Source: Frankiaceae bacterium
Lineage (GTDB): Bacteria; Actinomycetota; Actinomycetes; JAVEEJ01
Assembly (NCBI GenBank): GCA_030840515.1
Contig: JAVEEJ010000311.1
Location: 1-15,795, forward strand
Direction of reading: 5' to 3'
Length of the DNA stretch: 15,795 nucleotides
Made by a program: the position numbers and the translations under genes
In this document: piece after piece, positions 6,698-12,812 of the stretch
Layout: each line of letters opens with the position of its first letter
Position numbering within the stretch: position 1 is the stretch's first letter
The notes under the pieces: model-generated
What the model saw: the letters and a program-made list of their open reading frames with translations, nothing else
The model's database searches: none
What the model was told of the DNA's origin: nothing

Positions 6698-7794
6698 ACC
6701 CTGACGAGGGCCGGTGCGCTGTCCCGACGAGGCTGCGGGAGCTCCTTCGGGAACAGGCTGACGGCGAGCGCCTGCTCAAGGGAGATGACGCCCTGCTCCA
6801 CCAGGTGGCTGAGCGACATCTCCAGCGTCTGCATGCCTTCTGCCTGACCGGTGACGAGCTGGTTGCGGAGCTGGTTGGTCTTGCCCTCGCGGACCAGGTT
6901 GCGGACAGCGGAGTTCGCCACCAGCACCTCGTAGGCGGCTTGCAGGCCGCCGCCGACCTTGGGGATCAGGCGCTGGTAGCAGATGCCCGAGAGCGTGTTG
7001 GCGAGCTGCACCCGGATCTGACCTTGCTGGTCGGCGGGGAAGACGTCGACGATCCGGTCGAGAGACTGCGCGACGTCGTTGGTGTGCAGTGTCGCGAAGA
7101 CGAGGTGTCCCGTCTCGGCGATGGTGAGGGCGAACCGGATGGACTCCAGGTCACGCATCTCGCCGACGAGCAGGACGTCGGGGTCCTCGCGGAGGGCCGA
7201 TCGCAGGGCGTCGCTGAAGCTCGCGGTGTCGTCACCGACCTCGCGCTGGTCGACGGCCGACATCTTGTGATCGTGGACGTACTCGATCGGGTCCTCGATC
7301 GTGACGATGTGCACGCGCCGGTTGTGGTTGATCCAGTCGATGAGGCTGGCGAGGGTGGTGCTCTTGCCACCGCCCGTCGGACCGGTGACCAGGATCAGCC
7401 CGCGCTGGAGCTGTGCCCACTGCTGGACAGCGGGCGGAAGGCCAAGCCAGTCGAACGACGGAATGGTGTGGGGGACCATGCGGAGCGCGAGCGCGACCGT
7501 GCCGCGCTGCCGGTAGGCGTTGCCACGCACCCGGGCCTGGTCCTGCCAGGTGAAGGAGAAGTCGAGCTCACGCTTGTCGCCGAGCGGCTCACGCCCGTTG
7601 TGCTTGAGCAGGCCGTCGAGCATGCTCGCCGTGTCTGCGCCGGACATGACTGCTTCGTCCGCGGCCACGAGCTCCCCGTCGACGCGCATCAGCGGGGGAG
7701 CGCCGGCGGTGAGGATCAGGTCGGTCGCCCCTGAGTCCCACATCTTCAGCAGCAGGCGGTCGACGTGGGACAGCACGTTGAGCTTCATGGTCAT
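6694..7794 (-). CDS. pilT: Type IV pilus retraction ATPase PilT, 366 aa
   Basis: Cytoplasmic hexameric ATPase expected to power pilus retraction. An N-terminal PAS-like domain (about 8-110) includes the GATDLILTAGAPPLMRVDGE motif typical of PilT. The ATPase core has Walker A GPTGGGKST (138-146, K144), Asp box VTIEDPIEYV (164-173), Walker B DPDVLLVGEMRD (204-215) and His box ETGHLVFATLHTND (227-240). The C-terminal SAVRNLVREGK (295-305) matches the AIRNLIRE signature that marks PilT rather than PilB; no Cys zinc motif is present. The start MTMKLNV at 7794 fits the family N-terminus; a second ATG at 7788 is possible, and the longer open frame up to 7923 adds unrelated sequence. It lies apart from pilB and pilC, across a + strand gene. 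Confidence 0.93.
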   Translation of the reverse strand: MTMKLNVLSHVDRLLLKMWDSGATDLILTAGAPPLMRVDGELVAADEAVMSGADTASMLDGLLKHNGREPLGDKRELDFSFTWQDQARVRGNAYRQRGTVALALRMVPHTIPSFDWLGLPPAVQQWAQLQRGLILVTGPTGGGKSTTLASLIDWINHNRRVHIVTIEDPIEYVHDHKMSAVDQREVGDDTASFSDALRSALREDPDVLLVGEMRDLESIRFALTIAETGHLVFATLHTNDVAQSLDRIVDVFPADQQGQIRVQLANTLSGICYQRLIPKVGGGLQAAYEVLVANSAVRNLVREGKTNQLRNQLVTGQAEGMQTLEMSLSHLVEQGVISLEQALAVSLFPKELPQPRRDSAPALVRV

Positions 7795-7889
7795 TCCGGC
7801 AGTGTGCGCTGTTTGTGCCGCAGGGAACAGGCTCTCCGGCAAAAAGCATCCGAACGGCTGATAGGCGAATGGCCGTCTAGCCTGGGGCG
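7795..7889. promoter_or_regulatory. Divergent promoter region between pilT and the DUF429 gene
   Basis: These 95 bases separate two divergent starts, so both promoters should be here or nearby. On the + strand TAGCCT (7878-7883) fits a TAnnnT -10 element seven bases before the GTG at 7890, consistent with a leaderless transcript, but no matching -35 is visible. No clear minus-strand hexamers were found. It contains no recognisable riboswitch. Confidence 0.4.
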
Positions 7890-8636
7890 GTGCCGCCTCA
7901 AACCCGTATGCAGCGTGGGCCAACCCTGCCCTACCAGCTGCTGGCCGGGGTCGTTCCCTGCCCTGCAGGGTGGATGGTCGCGAGCGGAAAGCTGATCGGC
8001 GTGCAGGTCTTTCCGGAGGAACCTGAGGTCGTCGCCACCTTCCGCGAGGTGCTGGACCACATCCCCGAGTACCTCGTCGTGACGGTGACGCTGCCCATCG
8101 GGCTGCCGTCAGCGCCCCGCAAGGGAGGCCGCAAGGCCGACACCGACGCCCGCGCGATCCTCGGGTTCCCGCACGCCGGTGCGATCAGCTCGACGCCGAC
8201 GAGAGCCTCGCTCGCTTGCGCTCGGTATGAGGAGGCGCGCAAGGCCAACGGCGGTCTTCTCGACGTGGTCACGTGGCAGCAGTTCAAGCGGATCCGCGAG
8301 CTCGATTCCGAGATGCAGCCCTACCTGCAACGGAAGGTCTATGAGGTCCGGCCTGAGCTGTCGTTCCTGCAGCTCAACGACGACGTCGCGATGAAGCACA
8401 CGAAGGACTCGAAAGCCGGCCAGGCCGAGCGCCAGGAGCTCTTGCGGCGGAGGATGCCTGGCTCGGAGCGCATCCTCGACTACGAGGGCCTTCCGGTCGC
8501 CGTGCGGCTTGCGCACCGGACGGACGCATGCGGTGCGCTATGGACCGCGCGCCGCGTGGTTGCGAAGGCGATCTCCCGTGTACCGGAGGACCCGGAGTGG
8601 GACGAGAACGGCTTGCGCATGCAGATCGTCCGCTGA
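7890..8636 (+). CDS. DUF429 family protein with altered active-site aspartates, 248 aa
   Basis: Recognised from the DUF429 layout (RNase H-like fold, often called a putative nuclease). It has a Gly/Trp N-terminal motif, LPIGLP (68-73), STPTRASLACARYEEARKAN (101-120), the TWQQFKRIRELD segment (128-139), EVRPELSFLQLN (152-163) and KHTKDSKAGQAERQELL (169-185). It ends with TDACGALWTARR and GLRMQIV. The usual opening GVD.C.GGW is here GVVPCPAGW (V22 in place of Asp), and the usual D-I/A-P-I-G is VTLPIG (T67 in place of Asp). So acidic residues expected in the active site are missing. The GTG at 7890 may be leaderless; ATG 7908 is an alternative. It is the only + strand gene inside the pilus locus and is unlikely to be a pilus part. 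Confidence 0.75.
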   Translation: MPPQTRMQRGPTLPYQLLAGVVPCPAGWMVASGKLIGVQVFPEEPEVVATFREVLDHIPEYLVVTVTLPIGLPSAPRKGGRKADTDARAILGFPHAGAISSTPTRASLACARYEEARKANGGLLDVVTWQQFKRIRELDSEMQPYLQRKVYEVRPELSFLQLNDDVAMKHTKDSKAGQAERQELLRRRMPGSERILDYEGLPVAVRLAHRTDACGALWTARRVVAKAISRVPEDPEWDENGLRMQIVR

Positions 8637-8641
8637 ACGCA

Positions 8642-8675
8642 GAAGGGCCCGGTGACCGCAGCCACCGGGCCCTTC
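8642..8675. terminator. Bidirectional terminator hairpin
   Basis: GAAGGGCCCGGTG (8642-8654) and CACCGGGCCCTTC (8663-8675) form a perfect 13-bp stem with an 8-base loop. It sits between two convergent stops, DUF429 at 8636 and the prepilin at 8686, and so can end transcription from both sides. The T tract after the stem is poor on both strands, as is common in high-GC bacteria. Confidence 0.85.
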
Positions 8676-8685
8676 CACGATCGGG

Positions 8686-9009
8686 CTAGCAGGCGCTGAT
8701 GCGGCCTGTGGTGGCGCTGTAGCTTGCAGTGGCGGTAGCGGACATGCTCGACGTGTCGGTGAGGAAACCGCTCGCGTCAATGGTGGCTGGGTAGGCGCCG
8801 GTCTTGGCCTTGTAGGCCTCGGCGGCCGTGGCGACCGTCTTCTTGTTGGCCGAGCACGCGGCGGTGTCTGCGTCAGACTTGGAGTTCCCCACGGCGAAGA
8901 TGACGATGCCGGCGAGGATGCCGAGGATCGCAATCACGATGAGGAGCTCGATGAGGGTGAAGCCAGACTGACGGCTGTCGCCGAGCCGCTTGCTGAGGCG
9001 CTGGTACAT
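8686..9009 (-). CDS. pilA: Short major-type type IV prepilin, 107 aa
   Basis: Class III signal peptide: basic leader MYQRLSKRLGDSRQSG, cleavage after G16, then FTLIELLIVIAILGILAGIV with E21 as the +5 glutamate. The mature pilin is only 91 residues. After the hydrophobic helix comes KKTVATAAEAYKAKTGAYP, then a Thr/Ser/Ala-rich region. C52 and C107 (the last residue) could close a C-terminal disulfide loop as in pilin D-regions. ATG 9009 is supported by AAGGAG (minus strand, 9017-9022) seven bases upstream. A 136-base leader and a strong terminator frame it as its own unit, as expected for the abundant subunit. The small size is close to ComGC-type pseudopilins of DNA-uptake systems. It needs a prepilin peptidase not seen here. 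Confidence 0.92.
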   Translation of the reverse strand: MYQRLSKRLGDSRQSGFTLIELLIVIAILGILAGIVIFAVGNSKSDADTAACSANKKTVATAAEAYKAKTGAYPATIDASGFLTDTSSMSATATASYSATTGRISAC

Positions 9010-9145
9010 GGACTTGCTCCTTCGTATTGAGCCGGCTCGGTTGCCGTCAGGTCGATTGTGTGGATTCACTCGTTCAGTGCCCATCCGGTCTTTGGGTAGG
9101 AGTGCTAGCCGTTCGGGTCGGCAAGTCCACCTAACGGACTAGTCC
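9010..9145 (-). promoter_or_regulatory. Leader/promoter region of the prepilin gene
   Basis: A gap of 136 bases, the longest non-coding stretch in the window. It carries the AAGGAG ribosome binding site (9017-9022), a perfect palindrome GAGCCGGCTC (9029-9038), and at the far end GGACTAGTCC (9136-9145) directly after the stop of the upstream gene. On the minus strand AGTCC (9140-9136) and GGACT (9128-9124) can also pair around a 7-base loop. I could not identify convincing -35/-10 hexamers or a known riboswitch such as the c-di-GMP-I motif. Confidence 0.5.
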
Positions 9146-10642
9146 CTAGGCCGTTCGCCAGCTGTAGACCTTGACCGTGTACGGCGAGAAGTTGCTGATG
9201 GTTGCGACCGCCGTGTTGGTTGCCGGGTTCGCCCCGCTGCTGTCCGTCGTGACGATCTTGACTGTCCTGAACGGCGGCGGCGGGTCGGTGACGGTCCCAA
9301 GAGCGGACACGAGGATGCCGCCTGAGCCGGACGCGCTCGCCTTGAGGTCCACGGTGTAGGCGACGATGCCTCCGCGAACCGCAGCCACGGTGTTGTTCGT
9401 GGAGAACACGGCAATGCTCGCCGTCGGAGCAAACAGCTTGGCGTTGAGCTCCAGCGTTGAGTTGTTGCTGCCCCCGGTGATGAGGCCCGCTCCCGTTGCC
9501 AGGTTCGTGTAGCCGGATCCCCCCATTCCGGCGTAGGCACCGACGAGGTTGAGCGGCACCGGATTGCCGTTTGCGGGTGGGGTGAAGAGGGTGACGGTGC
9601 CCTTCTTGAAGTCGAGTGTGGAGTTTCCGCCGAAGACCCAGGTAGCGCCGTTTGTATACACGTAGGGCTGGATCGAGCTCTTCAGGAGGAGGAAGGCCGC
9701 GTTGGTGCTCGACATCGCCGCGGCGTCGGTCATGGACGCGCAGTCGTTGCTCGGAACCGGGACGTCGGTCGAGACGGTGCGTGCACCGGCGGTGATCTGG
9801 TCGTCCCCGTCGATCTGCCACGTCCCGATGTTCTCGAAGTAGTAGAGGCCGCTGACGAAGTAGTTCGTCGCCGATATCACGGGGGCGGCGTTGAGGTACT
9901 TCCCGGGATAGAAGACGTGGCAGTGCTTGCCGGCGGTGACGATGTCAACACCGCTGAGGAGGGTGCTCGACAGCACGGCCGTTGGCGCGTTTGGGACGAT
10001 CGCGGTGCCTTGGGCCTGAGCGACCGTCTGTTCGGTGCAGACCTTGAGCTGACCCGTGTCGATGGTGACCTGCGTCAGAGCGGACAGATCAGTCGCGCAG
10101 TTGGCCCGGCTGACAGGAGATACGAAGTCGCCGCCGGTCAGATCAATGGGCTTGGCGACGTCGGAGTTGGTGAGCTTCCCCGCCACGTACATCGAGCCGT
10201 CGAAGCCGACCGAAGTTCCCACACCGTTGCTCGTGTTGACCGATGAGGCGTTCGGGCTGGTGACCACCATGGCGTAGTTGGTGGTCGCACCGTCTCCACT
10301 GTTGGCGGCCCGGCCGGCCAGCGTGTTGCAGGTGTAGCTGACCGACTGCCCGTTGAGGCTGAACGTGCCGGAAGAGGCTCCCGCACCGGCGGAAATGCAC
10401 TTTGCGGGCGCGCCCGTGGTGATGTCGTCGACCAGGTCCTGGAAGCCGCGCTCCACCCCGCCGTCGAGGGCGTACTGAAGCTGCGTTCGCGTCTTGATCT
10501 GGGCCCCTGAGCCGGCCACGTCAGCGGCCTTCGTCAGGGCGGCGTCCGCGAAGATGCCGACCACCACGATGAAGAGCAGGGCGATGACGAGTGACACTCC
10601 GGCGTCCTCGTCCCGCAGTCGCGAGAGCATGTGTCGCCTCAT
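9146..10642 (-). CDS. Oversized PilX/GspK-like minor pilin, 498 aa
   Basis: Candidate tip subunit. The N-terminus is a PilX-like hydrophobic start: leader MRRHMLSRLRDEDAG, then VSLVIALLFIVVVGIFADAAL. No glutamate stands at +5, as in GspK-type subunits, so processing after G15 is likely but not certain. After the helix comes a very long Ser/Thr/Asn/Gly-rich domain (about 80-498) with short hydrophobic alternations that suggest stacked beta strands (e.g. GSMYVAGKLTNSDV, ATWVFGGNSTLDFKKGTVTL, STLELNAKLFAPTASIAVF). Six cysteines could form disulfides. The usual minor pilin is far shorter, so a surface adhesin-like passenger is likely. The start overlaps the previous stop as ATGA. Base composition looks less GC-rich than neighbours by eye. 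Receptor or ligand unknown. Confidence 0.8.
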   Translation of the reverse strand: MRRHMLSRLRDEDAGVSLVIALLFIVVVGIFADAALTKAADVAGSGAQIKTRTQLQYALDGGVERGFQDLVDDITTGAPAKCISAGAGASSGTFSLNGQSVSYTCNTLAGRAANSGDGATTNYAMVVTSPNASSVNTSNGVGTSVGFDGSMYVAGKLTNSDVAKPIDLTGGDFVSPVSRANCATDLSALTQVTIDTGQLKVCTEQTVAQAQGTAIVPNAPTAVLSSTLLSGVDIVTAGKHCHVFYPGKYLNAAPVISATNYFVSGLYYFENIGTWQIDGDDQITAGARTVSTDVPVPSNDCASMTDAAAMSSTNAAFLLLKSSIQPYVYTNGATWVFGGNSTLDFKKGTVTLFTPPANGNPVPLNLVGAYAGMGGSGYTNLATGAGLITGGSNNSTLELNAKLFAPTASIAVFSTNNTVAAVRGGIVAYTVDLKASASGSGGILVSALGTVTDPPPPFRTVKIVTTDSSGANPATNTAVATISNFSPYTVKVYSWRTA

Positions 10643-11265
10643 CTTGCACGCCCTCCCAGGCAGCCCGTGAAGACATAGTCGCTGCCGGTGTCATAGGTGG
10701 TGGTTGACGATCCGTAGCGCTTGAGCGTGACCGTCATCGACGTTGCGCTGCACCCTGTGAGGGACGCAGGCGACGCTGAGAAGTCCGTAATTGCCGGCAT
10801 GTTCTGCACGAGGACGGTCTGCTGCGGAGTGGCACTGCCCGCGCAGTACCAGCGTTCGAGCTGCCAGCGCGCGGCTCCGCCTACGGGACTGGAGGTGGTG
10901 TCGGAGACGACGCGGTAGGCAGCGACGTAGGTGGTGCCGCCTGGCGCCGGACTGGGGCTCACGGCGCTCGCCGTCCACTCTTTCCAGCTCAGCGTCAGCT
11001 TGTTGCTGGCGTTGTCGCAGCTGGTGCCCGTGCTGCCGTTCCCGACGACCGCGGTCACGCTGCCCGTGCTCCCGAGGTCACGGTTCAGGTAGCTCGCCGC
11101 AACGTCCGTCTTCCCCGAGTGGTCGTCGCGCTCCATGGAGGATCGCCCGATCTGGAAATAGACGATCATCGCCGTCGTGATCGCGCCGATGACGATGGTC
11201 AAGATCGAGATCGAGATGAGCAGCTCGACCAGGGTGAAGCCGTCGTCGTCCTGGGCGCGTCTCAT
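10639..11265 (-). CDS. PilW/GspJ-like minor pilin, 208 aa
   Basis: Prepilin with a nine-residue acidic leader (MRRAQDDDG), cleavage after G9 and mature start FTLVELLISISILTIVIGAI with the +5 glutamate (E14). The globular part (about 45-208) has four cysteines (in TSCDNAS, WYCAGS, LTGCSAT and FTGCLGG), probably two disulfides. Length and position between a GspI-like and a GspK-like gene fit the J/PilW role in a pilus-tip complex. ATG 11265 is chosen because it overlaps the upstream stop as ATGA and gives a normal leader; the open frame extends upstream to 11442 but adds only out-of-frame-like sequence. The stop overlaps the next start. Subclass assignment rests on order and size rather than clear domain identity. 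Confidence 0.85.
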   Translation of the reverse strand: MRRAQDDDGFTLVELLISISILTIVIGAITTAMIVYFQIGRSSMERDDHSGKTDVAASYLNRDLGSTGSVTAVVGNGSTGTSCDNASNKLTLSWKEWTASAVSPSPAPGGTTYVAAYRVVSDTTSSPVGGAARWQLERWYCAGSATPQQTVLVQNMPAITDFSASPASLTGCSATSMTVTLKRYGSSTTTYDTGSDYVFTGCLGGRAR

Positions 11266-11669
11266 GGTCGCCTCACCACGTAAACCGTCTGGTCGTAGCC
11301 ATCGCCCGTGACGCGAACCGGGATGCTCACCAGGGTCGGGCAGGCCACTCCGGAAACGGCCACCGTCCCCGGTCCGTAGGTGGCGCTGAAGCCCGTGGGC
11401 AAGGTCAAGGTGGTGATCGATGTCGGGCTCCCGGCGGCGCACACTGTCGCCGGTGTTCCGAGGCCACCCGCTGCGGCCGTCAAGGGTGCGGCCTTCACGT
11501 ACTCCGTCGCAGACACCATCACGTCGTGCTCACGGGTTTGGCTGCGATTGCTCTGAGTCGTTGTTGCCATCGTGCCCAGGGCAGCCATCAGCCCGGTGAC
11601 CCCGATACCCAACACGGTGACGGCGGCCAGCACTTCGATGAGGGTGTCACCGCGCTGGTCACGGGTCAT
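11262..11669 (-). CDS. PilV/GspI-like minor pilin, 135 aa
   Basis: Prepilin with a very short leader MTRDQRG, cleavage after G7 and mature start DTLIEVLAAVTVLGIGVTGL; E12 is the +5 glutamate. The +1 residue is Asp rather than the common Phe or Met. The rest is a small domain with two cysteines (in TVCAAG and VACPTL) and a C-terminal beta-rich region ending TVYVVRRP. TLIEV followed by A-V-T-V-L-G-I-G-V-T-G resembles PilV/GspI N-termini. Both ends overlap neighbours as ATGA: its start with the pilC stop and its stop with the pilW-like start. It is therefore made in step with them and probably belongs to the pilus tip or priming complex. Confidence 0.87.
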   Translation of the reverse strand: MTRDQRGDTLIEVLAAVTVLGIGVTGLMAALGTMATTTQSNRSQTREHDVMVSATEYVKAAPLTAAAGGLGTPATVCAAGSPTSITTLTLPTGFSATYGPGTVAVSGVACPTLVSIPVRVTGDGYDQTVYVVRRP

Positions 11670-12802
11670 TGGACGCTCGCGGAATGGACCATGCCGTACA
11701 TCGCGGAGACGAGCGCGATGGCGACGAAACCCACGATGACGCCCATCATCACGATCACGGTGGGCTCGAACAGGCTCGTGAAGCGCTTCACCTTGTGATC
11801 CAGCTCGCGGTCGAAGTAGATCGAGGCGTTGCGCAGCTGGAGGTCCAGCGAGCCGGTGGATTCGCCGACGCGGAACATCTGTCGCGCCGCCGCCGGGAAG
11901 AGCCCCGTCGCGGCTAGTGGCGCAGCGAGACCTTCGCCGCGCATCATGGCCAGCCGTACTTCGGTGATGGCCTTCCGATAGACGCTGTTGCTGGTCGCCT
12001 CGGCGGTCACAGCCATCGCCTCGGGCAGGGGGACCCCGGCCGTCATCATCGAGCTGAGGATGCGGCAGAAGCGCTCCAACACCGAGTGCCGCACCAGGTC
12101 TCCGACGACGGGCAGCCGGAGCAGTATCCGGTCGCGCAGCACGCGTCCCTTGGTCGCCTGGCTCATCCAGATGAGGACGACGGCGAAGAGCCCGAGCAGT
12201 CCGAGCCAGACAAACCAGTAATTGGACGCCAGGTTGGAGGCGCCGATGAGCATGCGGGTCGGAAGCGGGAGCTTCGCGTGGAGGTCGGCGAAGAACTTGG
12301 TGAACTTCGGGAGCACGACAACCATCAAGATCGTGACGACGACGATGGCGACTACAGCGATGACGGCCGGGTAGGTCAGGGCCTGGGTCACCCTCCGTCG
12401 GGCGTCGAGGTCGCGCTCGATGTACTCCGCCAGCTGATCGAGGACGACGTCCAGGTTGCCCGTGAGCTCGGCCGATCGAAGGATTCCGATGTAGTACTCG
12501 GGAAACGCCTGGTTGTGCTGCGCCGCGGCGCTGGCGAAGGTCGCACCGCCCTGAAGCGACGCGATCATGTCGGCCAGGATGATCTTGAAGGTCTTGTTGC
12601 CCGCCTCCTCCTCCACCGTCTGCAGGGCGTCGACGAGCGGGATCCCGGCGCGCAGGAACACGGCCATCTGCCGGCTGAAGTGCATGAGGTCCTTGCGGGG
12701 GACCTTCCGGGGCGTGATCTCGAGCTTCATCAACCGCTGGAGCGCGCTCGACCCTGGAGGTGGTGCCTGGGCGGCCGGTGCGGGCTCGATGACGGTGGTC
12801 AC
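11666..12802 (-). CDS. pilC: Type IV pilus platform protein PilC, 378 aa
   Basis: Polytopic platform protein (GspF/PilC family) that couples the ATPases to pilin insertion. Two T2SSF repeats are visible. The first spans about 43-165 (FSRQMAVFLRAGIPLVDALQ, then GILRSAELTGNLDVVLDQLA) and the second about 245-368 (FCRILSSMMTAGVPLPEAM, then MFRVGESTGSLDLQLRN). Transmembrane helices lie at about 146-166, 195-213 and 346-370. The first 35 residues are Pro/Ala-rich and look disordered. The start is a GTG; its AGGAG site (12808-12812) overlaps the TAG stop of pilB, with a five-base spacer. The stop overlaps the next prepilin start. Confidence 0.95.
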   Translation of the reverse strand: MTTVIEPAPAAQAPPPGSSALQRLMKLEITPRKVPRKDLMHFSRQMAVFLRAGIPLVDALQTVEEEAGNKTFKIILADMIASLQGGATFASAAAQHNQAFPEYYIGILRSAELTGNLDVVLDQLAEYIERDLDARRRVTQALTYPAVIAVVAIVVVTILMVVVLPKFTKFFADLHAKLPLPTRMLIGASNLASNYWFVWLGLLGLFAVVLIWMSQATKGRVLRDRILLRLPVVGDLVRHSVLERFCRILSSMMTAGVPLPEAMAVTAEATSNSVYRKAITEVRLAMMRGEGLAAPLAATGLFPAAARQMFRVGESTGSLDLQLRNASIYFDRELDHKVKRFTSLFEPTVIVMMGVIVGFVAIALVSAMYGMVHSASVQ

Positions 12803-12807
12803 GGGGA

Positions 12808-12812
12808 CTCCT
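12808..12812 (-). promoter_or_regulatory. pilC ribosome binding site overlapping the pilB stop
   Basis: The minus strand reads TAGGAG, so the pilB stop codon TAG is itself part of the AGGAG site for pilC, five bases before its GTG. It decides the pilC start and couples its translation to pilB. Confidence 0.75.

Noticed and set aside
6688..7734. A + strand open frame of about 348 codons opposite pilT
   Set aside because: It is the reverse-strand image of pilT codons (rich in V, D, L, G) with no motif; pilT is certain.
7795..7923. A longer PilT starting at 7923
   Set aside because: The extra 43 residues do not resemble a PilT N-terminus and would overlap the start of the divergent DUF429 gene; MTMKLNV at 7794 fits the family.
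7795..8680. The DUF429 gene as a mobile cargo insertion
   Set aside because: No transposase, terminal repeats or target duplication were seen at its borders; the reversed orientation alone is not enough.
9010..9145. A c-di-GMP (GEMM) riboswitch before the prepilin gene
   Set aside because: The position would suit one, but I could not find the conserved core of that class; only short palindromes are visible.
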